The notes: generated from the letters alone by a model not told the origin. 33,485 nt of DNA from Patescibacteria group bacterium (GCA_018814765.1 JAHIZJ010000031.1:1-33485); one strand, 5' to 3'. Counted from the first letter of the stretch, positions 1 through 9,451 are shown. Numbers and translations are program-made.

Positions 1-171
1 AGTCTCCTCCAGCTTTTTCTTATGTCCCTCAACATCTTCCCTGACATGTTAAGAAATAAGAAGGTATAGTAAGAAAAACAAAATCATGACTCTTGGCATA
101 GAGATTATGACGTTGATTAGAACTATTAAAGCATCGTAACTATACTTTCAATAGATTGTATTTATCATTTA

Positions 172-180
172 TGTTATAAT
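172..180 (+). promoter_or_regulatory. Extended -10 promoter (TGTTATAAT) for the HAD-like gene
   Basis: TGnTATAAT match about 30 bp upstream of ATG 209; no clear -35. Confidence 0.5.
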
Positions 181-208
181 TTTAGCATTAAACTTTTTAC
201 ATATCATA

Positions 209-818
209 ATGTCTAAAGCTATCATTTTTGACTGGCATGGAGTTCTTGATGAAATTGATTATAGAGATTCAACGGATACTCTAGCTGATATCCTTTATAG
301 TTCATTATCAAATAAAAAAGTAAATATTGTTGATTTTCGGAATGATATTTTTAAGAAATATCATCCTGCTGGTTGTGACTATTATGCTAATATCATAAAA
401 CCAAAACAATATTGGTCTAGACTTCTTAAAGAAACTTCAAAAAAAGCATCAGATGAATCAAGAAATTGCATGTTGACTATACGAAAAATTAAAAACATTT
501 GGTCTAACATTCCAAGGCTTAAGAAAAAATATAAGTTAGCAATACTGGCTGATTGCCCAAAAGATAAGGCAATAATAATTTAAACAAACTGTGAACTTAT
601 CAATTTTTGATGTAGTGCTTTTTTCATATGACTATAGATTATTAAAAAGTAGAAATTTAAACTTTTTTCAGATGATTGTTGATAAACTAAAGCTTCCTGC
701 TCAAGATTGTTTAATGATAGATGATTCTAAAAAAAATATTGAACATGCAAAAAAAGTTGGGCTAAAGGTTCAATTATACAAAAAAGGGGCTAATTTAAAA
801 ATTACCTCATTCAACTGA
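209..818 (+). pseudogene. HAD-superfamily hydrolase-like gene, split into two ORFs (209..583 and 591..818) by a +1 frame change
   Basis: ORF1 starts FDWHGVLDE (HAD motif I-like); ORF2 carries SIFDVVLFSYDYRLLKSRNLNFFQMIVDKLKL...CLMIDDSKKNIEHAKKVGL (motifs III/IV). Removing one T from the TTT at 579-581 gives continuous KAIIIKQTVNLSIFD. Confidence 0.7.
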
Positions 819-882
819 GCTCATTGCTAAAAGCTAATCTCGTCTTTGCTACTTTAAAGATAAACTAAATACTTTTAACTCA

Positions 883-909
883 CTCACATATTAGTAAGTG
901 TTTTTTTGT
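883..909 (+). terminator. Possible intrinsic terminator after the HAD-like gene
   Basis: Short CACT...AGTG hairpin followed by TTTTTTT at the convergent gene junction. Confidence 0.4.
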
Positions 910-911
910 AC

Positions 912-3900
912 CTAAGACCCGACCAATGCTCCAGTGCCAGTATAAGACACTACATAAGGCGGTCCGTTGGAAGCGGATATGGCTACTATTTCGTCCACGC
1001 CATCGCCATTTATATCACCAGAAGCGATATTAGCTGCTCCCTTAAAATCCCTGGAATAAAGATAAAAACTATTTACATATGTATCCCCATAGTCTTCATA
1101 GACTTTGAGCATGGCTTCGGATTCAGGTCCGGGAGTAATCAGCATCTCATCCAAGCCATCTCCATCAACATCTCCCCCTGCTACAGATAATCCCCCACTA
1201 AAGCTAGGATCAAAGACAAATGTTCCTGGAGTTATTTGATGTCCCTTGCCTGTAAATATCTGTACATGCGGACCACCCTGTTCAGGACCGGTTATTACTT
1301 CCATTATTCCATCACCATTTAAATCTATTGTGTCTATTTTAATTCCCCCTCGGAAAGTTGGCGCATAGGCCATAAAATTACCTATTAGCGAACCATCTGC
1401 TTCGTGTACGGTAACATGTGGGCCACCACCCGGACCAGCTGCTACTAATATTTCTCCTAAACCATCTTCATCAATATCTCCACAGGCTATATTGGCTCCT
1501 CCTAGAAACTGACCATCAAGCGCAAAAAAGCCATTCTCTACCGTAGGATTACCGTAAGCATCAAAGATTCTAATATGGGGTCGGCCGCCTGGTCCCGGGG
1601 CTGTAACAATCTCATCACGACCATCACCATCCAAATCACATGAAGCAACACGCACCCCTGATCGTAAGAACGAATAATATGCAAAAAACTGCGATTTAAC
1701 ATTTCCTTCTCCATCAAACACTCTCACCTGGGGTCCAAATCCATTACCCGTCCCGGTAATAATTTCCTCATTACCATTTCCAATTACATTGCCGGTAGTA
1801 ATATAATAGCCTCCGGATAGACTACTGTCATAGGCATAAAAACTGCCTGATCGTTCAACAGAATAGACTACTGCAGGCACCTGTCCATCATTGTTCATGA
1901 TTCCAATACCTGAAGCTAATACTGCCGTTTGTCCGTCTATATTACTGACAGACACATCATACCAGCCGGGTGACATTACGCTTAACGGAAGTTCTACTAC
2001 CAGCTCGGTTGAGCTGACAACATATGTAATCACGGCCTCATGGCTGGCAAAAGTGACCGTAGCGCCATGACGAAAATTTGTTCCCAGAATATTCACTCTC
2101 AGACCATCTCCCTTGTCCCAAGAGGGTGATACCTCTTTTGGATTAACCGATGTAGCAGTTGGAGCAGAATCAGTGTAAGGGGCTGCTCCTGTTATATCTA
2201 TTTGACGAATAACATCGTTATATGAATCAGCTACTAGTAAGACATTAGACTGACGATCTACTATAAGGCCTTTTATATTATTAAACTTAGCTGATGTCCT
2301 CGATCCATTATGATAGCTCCGTTCTCCTGATCCAGCAACCAATTTTGTTATGTGAGTGTTTGCTTCAATAATTCTTATTCTGTGAGAACCTACTTCACTT
2401 ACATATAAATTCCCGATACTATCGATAGCTATATATTCAGGATAAGAAAAGACTGAATTTGTACCAATAGCATCTGAATACCCGGCAGAGCCCGTTCCTG
2501 CTATTGTTGTCACTGAATTACTGCTTAAGTTAATTCTTCTGATTGTATGGTTATTTTCATCCGCTATGTATAAGTTATGCCCACTAGAGTCAATTGTAAT
2601 GCCAAATGGTTTGTTAAACATAGCTGCACTCTCTACCCCGTCCTGATTTCCCGCTTCTCCTGAGCCGGCAATAAGGCTTGTTTGACCGGTAGCGATCTCT
2701 ATTCGACGCACACGGTTATTTCCAGAATCAGTCACATATAAATATCTGTCATCTGGAGAAATGGTAATGCCACCCGGATGATTAAACCGCGCTGACTCTC
2801 CCACTCCCTCCAAATAACCATTTTCATCATCACCTGTAGTATTATCAAGTCCTCCACCGGCCAATAACGTGCTGGTTTGAGTAGATAAATCAATTTTCCT
2901 AATCCGATTATTCCAGCGATCTGTTACATATAGATTATCACCGGCTGAATCAATAGCTAATGAAGTAATATTACTAAATCTGGCAGACTCAGCCACACCT
3001 TCGATATAGTAATCCACACTGCTTCCGATTACATGCGTGGTTTCTTTTGTGCCATAATCTATTCTTCTGATTTTGTTGTTTTCAGCCAAGTAAAGCCACT
3101 CTCGATCGGGGCTTAACACTATGTCCCAGGGTCGTCCAAAGAGTACTTCATCAGCTTCACCATTGCGATAACCAAATCTTTCAGAGCCTGCAAAATCTTC
3201 ATTTAGATCATCAGGATCAGTCAAATCAAATTTTCTAACAGTACCAATTCCTTGGTTTGTGACATAAATACTGCCATCATATACCACCAAACCGCTAGGG
3301 AAGTTAATACTGGCCATAACCTGATCCAAAGCCAATAACGAAGTTTCATTTGTACTTAGATCAATCACTCTTAACTTGTCGTCAAAACCATCTCCATCAG
3401 AGATATATAGCTTGTTATCAAAATATGCTACGCCCCAAACATTTTCAAAACCTGCTTCACCACCAACACCTTCTGCATATTCTTCAGTACCTGTGCCAGC
3501 AATATCTGTAATATCGGCGGTCACACGATTTACTCTTTTTACTTTATAGCTACCACTGTCCGCCACATAGATATATGTACCGGTGTCATCAATAGCTAGC
3601 TTTTTTGGAGCATTAAGATCGTTTGTAAGAACTTCAAGATCGCCACTATCCAAATCAACTTTTTTCAAGGCATTATTATTAGTATCTGCAACATACAAGT
3701 ATTCTCCATACACAGCCACACCTTGCGGACTATTTAGATCTGTACCAACCAGCGTGGAAACAACACCATAAATATCCACTTTTCTTATCATGTTATTAGC
3801 CGAATCTGCTATATAAAGATTGCCATCACCATCTAATGCAACTCCCTTCGGTAGAGCAAATTCAGCATGAGTGCTAGCGCCATTAGTAGAGCCATAGGCG

Positions 3901-4163
3901 CCTGTACCCGCATAAGTTGATATGATCCCACTTGTGTTTATCTTTCGGATAACATGGTTTGAAGTATCAGCAATATAAAAATTACCTGAACTGTCCACTG
4001 TTATATCTTCAGGAAAATCCAAATAGGCTTCTAGTGCTTGTCCACCATCTCCATTGTACAGCTCACCCAAATATGTCGTGGTGTCCCCATAACTAGCTAA
4101 TACTCCTTGACCAATAAAAAAAATCCCCCCAATAGCACTCAGGGCAATGATTATCTTTCTCAT
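912..4163 (-). CDS. Secreted NHL beta-propeller protein with IPT/TIG domain and C-terminal FG-GAP/VCBS-like repeats
   Basis: Signal peptide; repeated IADTSNHVIRKI / YVTDSGNNRVRRIE NHL motifs; PTATSVNPKEVSPSW...ILGTNFRHGATVTF (IPT/TIG); repeated DLDGDGRDEIVTAPGPGGRPHIRIFD. Confidence 0.85.
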   Translation of the reverse strand: MRKIIIALSAIGGIFFIGQGVLASYGDTTTYLGELYNGDGGQALEAYLDFPEDITVDSSGNFYIADTSNHVIRKINTSGIISTYAGTGAYGSTNGASTHAEFALPKGVALDGDGNLYIADSANNMIRKVDIYGVVSTLVGTDLNSPQGVAVYGEYLYVADTNNNALKKVDLDSGDLEVLTNDLNAPKKLAIDDTGTYIYVADSGSYKVKRVNRVTADITDIAGTGTEEYAEGVGGEAGFENVWGVAYFDNKLYISDGDGFDDKLRVIDLSTNETSLLALDQVMASINFPSGLVVYDGSIYVTNQGIGTVRKFDLTDPDDLNEDFAGSERFGYRNGEADEVLFGRPWDIVLSPDREWLYLAENNKIRRIDYGTKETTHVIGSSVDYYIEGVAESARFSNITSLAIDSAGDNLYVTDRWNNRIRKIDLSTQTSTLLAGGGLDNTTGDDENGYLEGVGESARFNHPGGITISPDDRYLYVTDSGNNRVRRIEIATGQTSLIAGSGEAGNQDGVESAAMFNKPFGITIDSSGHNLYIADENNHTIRRINLSSNSVTTIAGTGSAGYSDAIGTNSVFSYPEYIAIDSIGNLYVSEVGSHRIRIIEANTHITKLVAGSGERSYHNGSRTSAKFNNIKGLIVDRQSNVLLVADSYNDVIRQIDITGAAPYTDSAPTATSVNPKEVSPSWDKGDGLRVNILGTNFRHGATVTFASHEAVITYVVSSTELVVELPLSVMSPGWYDVSVSNIDGQTAVLASGIGIMNNDGQVPAVVYSVERSGSFYAYDSSLSGGYYITTGNVIGNGNEEIITGTGNGFGPQVRVFDGEGNVKSQFFAYYSFLRSGVRVASCDLDGDGRDEIVTAPGPGGRPHIRIFDAYGNPTVENGFFALDGQFLGGANIACGDIDEDGLGEILVAAGPGGGPHVTVHEADGSLIGNFMAYAPTFRGGIKIDTIDLNGDGIMEVITGPEQGGPHVQIFTGKGHQITPGTFVFDPSFSGGLSVAGGDVDGDGLDEMLITPGPESEAMLKVYEDYGDTYVNSFYLYSRDFKGAANIASGDINGDGVDEIVAISASNGPPYVVSYTGTGALVGS

Positions 4164-4225
4164 AATTATTCGTTTAATGCTTATAGCTTAAGTATACCAC
4201 CAATACAAATCAGCATCAATCTGAG

Positions 4226-5074
4226 TTATTTTTGCCAAATATCTTGTCCATCGCTTTCCAAAACAACATCTCCATCCAGGTCATTTCGAAATGTTTTTAT
4301 TCCCATCTCTTCCAACAGGCCAATAACTCTTGCTCCCGGATGACCGAATTTATTATCAGCTCCAACCTGGATAACGGCTATTTCCGGTCTAACTGCTTCA
4401 ATAAACTCGTCTATTGAAGAATCTTTACTGCCATGATGCGCAACTTTCAATACATTCGCGGATACATTAATCCCACGTTCAAGTATTTCCAGCTCCTTGT
4501 CACCGGTTATATCACCTGTGAATAAAAAAGATGCGTCATTGTACTTCAATAGATTTACCACAGAGGAACTGTTCAGGTCATCAACCTCCTGACCTTCATA
4601 ACTAGTAAAAGGATATAGCGTAGATAGCTCAATGCCTCCCGCTATCGAGTACTTTAATCCTGATACAGCAACTGTACTGTCTATCCCCTGCTCTTCAATC
4701 AGCTCCAACCAACGCTCATAGGCGCTGTTTTTATATTCCACGTAGTTATGCAAAACATGTTTCACTTTATAACGTTTTAATACCTCAACCAGTCCATTAA
4801 CATGATCAGCGTGCGGATGTGTCAGAATCATTAGCTCAATGGTTCGATCATAAAATGGCATATATTCACCCAATTTTTCTACAACTGTATCATTGGGTCC
4901 TCCATCGATAAGAATTTGGAAGTCTTCTGGGGCATCTATTAATATCGAATCACCCTGACCCACGTTAAAGTAGATTATCCGAATAGTATCCTGACCCGAT
5001 TGAAAAAATAGTATTACTAAAAGACCAGCCATTATAATCACTAATCCGATAATAATTTTTACTCTATTGTTCAT
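4226..5074 (-). CDS. ComEC/Rec2-type metallo-beta-lactamase protein (stand-alone C-terminal half with its own TM helix)
   Basis: IRIIYFNVGQGDSILID...ILTHPHADHVNGL...LFTGDITGDKE...VLKVAHHGSKDS...AVIQVGADNKFGHPG. Confidence 0.9.
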   Translation of the reverse strand: MNNRVKIIIGLVIIMAGLLVILFFQSGQDTIRIIYFNVGQGDSILIDAPEDFQILIDGGPNDTVVEKLGEYMPFYDRTIELMILTHPHADHVNGLVEVLKRYKVKHVLHNYVEYKNSAYERWLELIEEQGIDSTVAVSGLKYSIAGGIELSTLYPFTSYEGQEVDDLNSSSVVNLLKYNDASFLFTGDITGDKELEILERGINVSANVLKVAHHGSKDSSIDEFIEAVRPEIAVIQVGADNKFGHPGARVIGLLEEMGIKTFRNDLDGDVVLESDGQDIWQK

Positions 5075-5081
5075 TACTCTT

Positions 5082-5110
5082 TTGACAAAAAATATTAATA
5101 TTGCTAAGTT
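5082..5110 (+). promoter_or_regulatory. Candidate sigma70-like promoter of fbp (TTGACA-N17-TAAGTT)
   Basis: TTGACA 5082-5087 with 17-nt spacer upstream of fbp. Confidence 0.4.
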
Positions 5111-5169
5111 ATAGTCCTGAAAATATTTGCCCTTTACATCCCGTAGTTACCTAGGATAAGGAGGTCTGT

Positions 5170-6153
5170 ATGTCGATTGAGATAGGGACGAGCGTGATGG
5201 AATTCATTGCTGCCCAGCAGCTTGGACACCCCCAGGCTAAAGGTCGGCTAACGCTGGTGCTGGCTAATATTCTTGCCGGTTGTCAGTTTATCCATCGGCA
5301 AGTCAATAACGCTGGCCTGGCAGGTGTGTTGGGAGCTACTGGCGGTATCAATGTTCAAGGCGAGGAGGTACAAAAACTTGACGTACTTGCCCGTAATACG
5401 CTAGTGAATCACCTTATACCTTGTGAAGGTGTTGCAGCCATCTCAACTGAAGAGGATGAAGGAATCATTCTATCAACCACCCCGGGTAATTACCTGACGG
5501 TTCTCGACCCCTTGGATGGTTCTTCTAACATTGATGTTAACGTAAGTGTTGGCACGATCTTCTCCATTCTCCCCTGCCCTCAATTTGACAGAAAGGTTCA
5601 ACCTCAGGATTTCTTACAGCCAGGCAAAAATCAGATAGCAGCTGGTTATGTCATTTATGGCTCAGGCACAATGCTGGTAATGACACTCGGTAATGGAGTT
5701 CATGGTTTTACCCTCGACACCGGTTCAGGTCTGTTTCTCCTCTCGCATCCGAACATCCGTTTTCCCAGACCGAGTAAGTACTACTCGGTCAATGAGGGTA
5801 ACCGGCATAGCTGGGATCCAGTTATCCTCCGTCTCATCTTCGAACTCAGCAGAGACCGCAGTGCTCGGTATATCGGTTCTCTGGTCGCTGACTTTCACCG
5901 TAATCTGCTGGCTGGTGGTGTCTTTCTCTACCCTCCGGATTCTAAGAGTCCTAAAGGTAAACTGCGCTGTCTAAGTGAACTTTCAACTATGGCTATGATA
6001 GCTGAACAAGCTGGTGGTCGTTCAAGCAATGGACGCGAGAGCACTCTCAATCACATGCCAACAGCCCTGCACGAACGAGCCCCCTTCTATGTTGGGCCAC
6101 CAGATGACATCGCCCTGATTGAAGCAAGGCTCGCGGAGATGTATCAGGGGTAA
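5170..6153 (+). CDS. fbp: Fructose-1,6-bisphosphatase, class I
   Basis: LDPLDGSSNIDVNVSVGTIFSI, AISTEEDE, GYVIYGSGTMLVMTLGNGVHGFTLD, YIGSLVADFHRNLLAGGVFLYP; SD AAGGAGG upstream of ATG. Confidence 0.95.
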   Translation: MSIEIGTSVMEFIAAQQLGHPQAKGRLTLVLANILAGCQFIHRQVNNAGLAGVLGATGGINVQGEEVQKLDVLARNTLVNHLIPCEGVAAISTEEDEGIILSTTPGNYLTVLDPLDGSSNIDVNVSVGTIFSILPCPQFDRKVQPQDFLQPGKNQIAAGYVIYGSGTMLVMTLGNGVHGFTLDTGSGLFLLSHPNIRFPRPSKYYSVNEGNRHSWDPVILRLIFELSRDRSARYIGSLVADFHRNLLAGGVFLYPPDSKSPKGKLRCLSELSTMAMIAEQAGGRSSNGRESTLNHMPTALHERAPFYVGPPDDIALIEARLAEMYQG

Positions 6154-7644
6154 TCATCTGCCCCCAGATATCCGCTGACGCTTTATTAACGACAGCGGAT
6201 TTTTTATTAGACTGAAAATGAACAAATATCCAACAATTAATACAGCTATTGGCATCTGAGGAATCTCAATGGAAGCAAAGCCTAATCCCGAAAACAATTT
6301 AACCACAATAATTACATAGCTTAATAGCAACCAAGCCATCCAAATAACCACCTGACCCAGGCCAATCCAGACAAATCCCAGCATCGCCGCTCCAAAACCA
6401 ATCGCCATAATAATAGGGATAAACGGTAATATCATTATATTGGCTATTGGCGCTACCAATGACAATCGGCCAAACTGATAGACAATCAATGGCAAAGTTA
6501 AACAAGTGGCTGACAGAGTACAGACCAATGACTCACGTAAACTCATATGTTCCGGTACCCACTGAAAATATTTTTCCATTTTAGGAACTAAATAAACCAG
6601 CCCGATCGTAGCTAAAAATGACAGCTGAAAACCGGCGTCATAAGCCAGCACTAACGGATTTACCAAAACCATAACCCATGCAGCTAAAACCATTACATTC
6701 CCAACATTACTAAGACGCCCTACTTGTCGCGCCAATAAAACAACTATGCCCATTATTGTTGCTCGTATGACTGACGCTTGTGCGCCTGTAATCACAGCAA
6801 AAAATCCCAGCGCTAACAGAACCAACCAAAAGGCTCTTTTTCGTCCGATATACTTCTGAGTTAAACCAAGTACTATCGAAGCAATAATAGTTATATTATA
6901 GCCAGAAATCGCAATAATGTGCGTAACGCCTGTACGATTAAATGCTTCCAAAAGATTGTCGGGAATCCCCCGACGAGCTCCCACCAGTAATCCTGCTAAA
7001 AAAGCAGCGTGCGGCTCCCCCATCATTCTGTTTACAATGTTGATTAAAGAATGCTTCGCTTTATAAATAAGTGAAAACACAATACTACCTTCATTTTGAG
7101 ACGTTATTTCAATTTTTGGGCGATAGCAGATTGAATAAACTCCCGTCAGTGCCAAATACTTATCATAGGCAAAATCCTCGATCGGTTCCGGAGCAACCAG
7201 CCGACATGAAATATCCAGCTCATCACCATATTCATACTCAGGATAAAGATCCGCGTTAACTAATACTCGTCCGCTAACCGGCTTATCAGTTCCATCAATC
7301 TTAATGGTTTTAGTGCTTAATACTATTTTCTGTTTATCGCTCCGACGATCCACTTCTGTTGAGATTGTCCCTGAAAACGTTGACCACTCATCGTTGTAAT
7401 ACTGTATGGCTTTTGGTGTTTCTATAGGCAGCCTTAAAACATAATAAAATCCGCCCAGCGCAAAAAACACCAGTCCAATACCAAGCAATTTATATACCCT
7501 ATGCCTAATCACTACAAACATTAATATTCCAACAACCACAACAAAAAGAGATACACTTTCAGGCCATACATAAAACGAGTGTACAAACACACCCGTCAGA
7601 AATCCTATTAAACTATTTGTGAATATTATTGACTTGTGGGGCAT
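6154..7644 (-). CDS. comEC: ComEC/Rec2 competence membrane channel (DUF4131-like N-terminal plus competence domain; lacks the MBL domain)
   Basis: GLLVGARRGIPDNLLEAFNRTGVTHIIAISGYNITIIA, ITGAQASVIRATIMGIVVLLARQVGR, multiple TM helices. Confidence 0.9.
   Translation of the reverse strand: MPHKSIIFTNSLIGFLTGVFVHSFYVWPESVSLFVVVVGILMFVVIRHRVYKLLGIGLVFFALGGFYYVLRLPIETPKAIQYYNDEWSTFSGTISTEVDRRSDKQKIVLSTKTIKIDGTDKPVSGRVLVNADLYPEYEYGDELDISCRLVAPEPIEDFAYDKYLALTGVYSICYRPKIEITSQNEGSIVFSLIYKAKHSLINIVNRMMGEPHAAFLAGLLVGARRGIPDNLLEAFNRTGVTHIIAISGYNITIIASIVLGLTQKYIGRKRAFWLVLLALGFFAVITGAQASVIRATIMGIVVLLARQVGRLSNVGNVMVLAAWVMVLVNPLVLAYDAGFQLSFLATIGLVYLVPKMEKYFQWVPEHMSLRESLVCTLSATCLTLPLIVYQFGRLSLVAPIANIMILPFIPIIMAIGFGAAMLGFVWIGLGQVVIWMAWLLLSYVIIVVKLFSGLGFASIEIPQMPIAVLIVGYLFIFSLIKNPLSLIKRQRISGGR
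6170..6209 (+). terminator. Intrinsic terminator of fbp, located inside the 3' end of the comEC CDS
   Basis: ATCCGCTG...CAGCGGAT stem followed by TTTTTATT. Confidence 0.8.
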
Positions 7645-7676
7645 GGTATAAACACACCCCCTGCCGTCTTTCTATC

Positions 7677-9176
7677 TTATACTATATTCAAATATCCGCC
7701 GAATGATTCTATAAAATGCAACTTGGTTAAAAATATCAATCCTGCCAATGCTATTACTAAAAGTGTATGAAAAATAGTTGGATAATGCTGTGTTCTTATC
7801 TCAATAAATATATTCATTACCAAAGATACTACCAGGAAAATCAATAATAGCAGAAAAAATACTTGTGAATAATAGATCAGCTTACCTTCAAAACCTGTAT
7901 TTCTTTCTATCTTGGCTTGCTCAACTAAAGTCTCTCCATCTGGTGATAGCGAAGTAGCCACTGGAGTAGAACTAACCTCTTCGTATATGTTTTGTTCTTC
8001 GTCCGGTGTGGCAACGGTTTCAGCCGGTTTTACCGACGCTGGATTGGATACAATTATTGGTACAACAAAAGTGCCACCGTCAATCCAGGTCAGATTTTCG
8101 GCCACTAAACCAAAACCTTCGTTATATGTTCCTGATTCTTCAGGTGCTAAGACAGGAAATTCAAAACGTTCAATTTCACCAGGTTTTATATCTGCCTCAC
8201 CCATTACAATTGGACGAAATGGTTCCACCCAATCATTGTGCCTAAAGACACTATCCCGTCCTGTTGGGTTCGTTAAATTCAATGCCACAAAGTGCGGTCC
8301 ATAGTTAGTCCATGTGACATTTCCAGTATTTTTAAACTCTGCCCAGATAGTTGTTTCGACACCACTAGCCAGCTGCATTGAATCATCACTTTGGTCTACC
8401 AATTCAGCTGAATAAACTTCAGGCTCAGGCTCTGTAACCGGTGTGGGAGTTGGAACAGGCTCTGGAACTGGCGCTGGAGTTGGTGTTGGTTCTGGAGTAG
8501 GAACAGGTGTGGGCTCGGGTGCTGGTTCGGTAACAATTGTTTCACTGGCTGCCTCAACTGGTTCTGGCTCATATACCGCACCAAAGAATTGGACCATAAC
8601 CACTGTCTGCTTGCCGTTCATGCTACCGTCCGCCACAGCAACTCCAATATTAGTATAGTTTCCATTTAGAATATTCTTTCGATGACTTGGGCTATTCATT
8701 AGTGCGGTCACGGTGCTACTGGCACTGGTAAAGTCTTTTGCTAGATTCTCACCGGCATATAAATAAGCATAGCCGGTTGCTGATATCCAATCCCACGGCC
8801 TTGTTCCATCAGGACCCGTATGATCAAAATAACCATTGGCTAACATATCCTGGGCCTTGTTTGAGGCCGCTTGTGATAAAGCATTATTTTGGCTTAACGT
8901 TCCTAAGCCATTTTTCTGTCGTTCTTCATTGGTTAGCTGTATTATTTGATCTGAAGTAAATGAAGCAAATTGACCCTGTGTCGGATATGAGACAAACAAG
9001 AACCCTGTTACAAAAATCTTTACCAATATTAAGAGAACGCTGTATGTACGTAACAAATTTGGGCGTAAAATTCTAGGACGATGCTGATTACCGTCATTGG
9101 GAATAAAATAATGCCGGAAGTAGTGAGAACTTCTTTCATGGGCTAATCGAATGTTTTTGTATATTCTATCGGCCAT
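7677..9176 (-). CDS. CAP/SCP (YkwD-like) domain membrane protein with Pro/Thr-rich linker and NBR1-like Ig domain
   Basis: LTNEERQKNGLGTLSQNNALSQAASNKAQDM...GYFDHTGPDGTRPWDWI...GENLA...SPSHRKNILNGNYTNIGVAV; PTPEPTPTPAP linker; TTIWAEFKNTGNVTWTNYGPHFVAL; TM helices at both ends. Confidence 0.88.
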   Translation of the reverse strand: MADRIYKNIRLAHERSSHYFRHYFIPNDGNQHRPRILRPNLLRTYSVLLILVKIFVTGFLFVSYPTQGQFASFTSDQIIQLTNEERQKNGLGTLSQNNALSQAASNKAQDMLANGYFDHTGPDGTRPWDWISATGYAYLYAGENLAKDFTSASSTVTALMNSPSHRKNILNGNYTNIGVAVADGSMNGKQTVVMVQFFGAVYEPEPVEAASETIVTEPAPEPTPVPTPEPTPTPAPVPEPVPTPTPVTEPEPEVYSAELVDQSDDSMQLASGVETTIWAEFKNTGNVTWTNYGPHFVALNLTNPTGRDSVFRHNDWVEPFRPIVMGEADIKPGEIERFEFPVLAPEESGTYNEGFGLVAENLTWIDGGTFVVPIIVSNPASVKPAETVATPDEEQNIYEEVSSTPVATSLSPDGETLVEQAKIERNTGFEGKLIYYSQVFFLLLLIFLVVSLVMNIFIEIRTQHYPTIFHTLLVIALAGLIFLTKLHFIESFGGYLNIV

Positions 9177-9212
9177 CTAATTAAATATTACCTTGTTTTG
9201 TAGAAACAGTAA

Positions 9213-9241
9213 AGGATAACATGCTTTACAGGTTTTGTCAA
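9213..9241 (-). promoter_or_regulatory. Promoter of the CAP-domain gene (TTGACA-N17-TATCCT)
   Basis: Minus strand: -35 at 9241-9236, 17-nt spacer, -10 at 9218-9213; gene starts at 9176. Confidence 0.65.
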
Positions 9242-9273
9242 CCCCGTCAGTCTCGACTGACGGGGTCAACCCC
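9237..9273. repeat. Palindromic repeat, copy 1, overlapping a -35 box
   Basis: GTCAACCCCGTCAGTCTCGACTGACGGGGTCAACCCC; perfect 11-bp stem ACCCCGTCAGT/ACTGACGGGGT; near copy at 18632-18668. Confidence 0.8.
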
Positions 9274-9320
9274 TTAAAATAAATTTAATGTATTAAACAT
9301 CAATAAAGTACCAACAAAAC

Positions 9321-9451
9321 GCGCCGCCAACTGTTTGACCCCGTACCGCGCGCTTACGCGCTGGTACGGGGGAGTTTGGCGGCGCTTGATTCTTTTTTTA
9401 CCCGTTTTTTCTAATCAAGTAGAAAAAATGGGTGTCCCGCCGGCGAGGCGG
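9321..9451. repeat. GC-rich composite hairpin element (three consecutive hairpins)
   Basis: 65-nt hairpin 9321-9385 (GCGCCGCCAA...CCCCGTACC..GCGC ttac GCGC..GGTACGGGG...TTGGCGGCGC) followed by T-rich tract; hairpin 9400-9433 (ACCCgTTTTTTCTA/TAGAAAAAAtGGGT); CCGCC ggcga GGCGG 9437-9451. Confidence 0.65.

Noticed and set aside
1-60. Possible minus-strand coding start at the left edge (VREDVEGHKKKLEET-like frame)
   Set aside because: Too short and no clear in-frame start codon; cannot be supported from this window
579-585. TTTAAAC, identical to the coronavirus -1 slippery heptamer, at the HAD frame junction
   Set aside because: The reading phase is wrong (codons are ATT TAA ACA, not T TTA AAC) and the frame change needed is +1, not -1
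906-1190. Plus-strand ORF antisense to the NHL/FG-GAP gene (also 3583..3771, 4107..4343)
   Set aside because: Antisense shadow of a well-supported minus-strand CDS; no domain signature
8440-8580. Tandem DNA repeat in the CAP gene
   Set aside because: Explained by low-complexity Pro/Thr/Glu linker coding sequence
8443-8658. Plus-strand ORF rich in G/T/V/S (GVGTGSGTGAGVGVGSG)
   Set aside because: Mirror translation of the Pro/Thr-rich linker of the CAP protein gene
9321-9385. Integron attC-like long hairpin
   Set aside because: No GTTRRRY/RYYYAAC core sites, no integrase, and too perfect a palindrome
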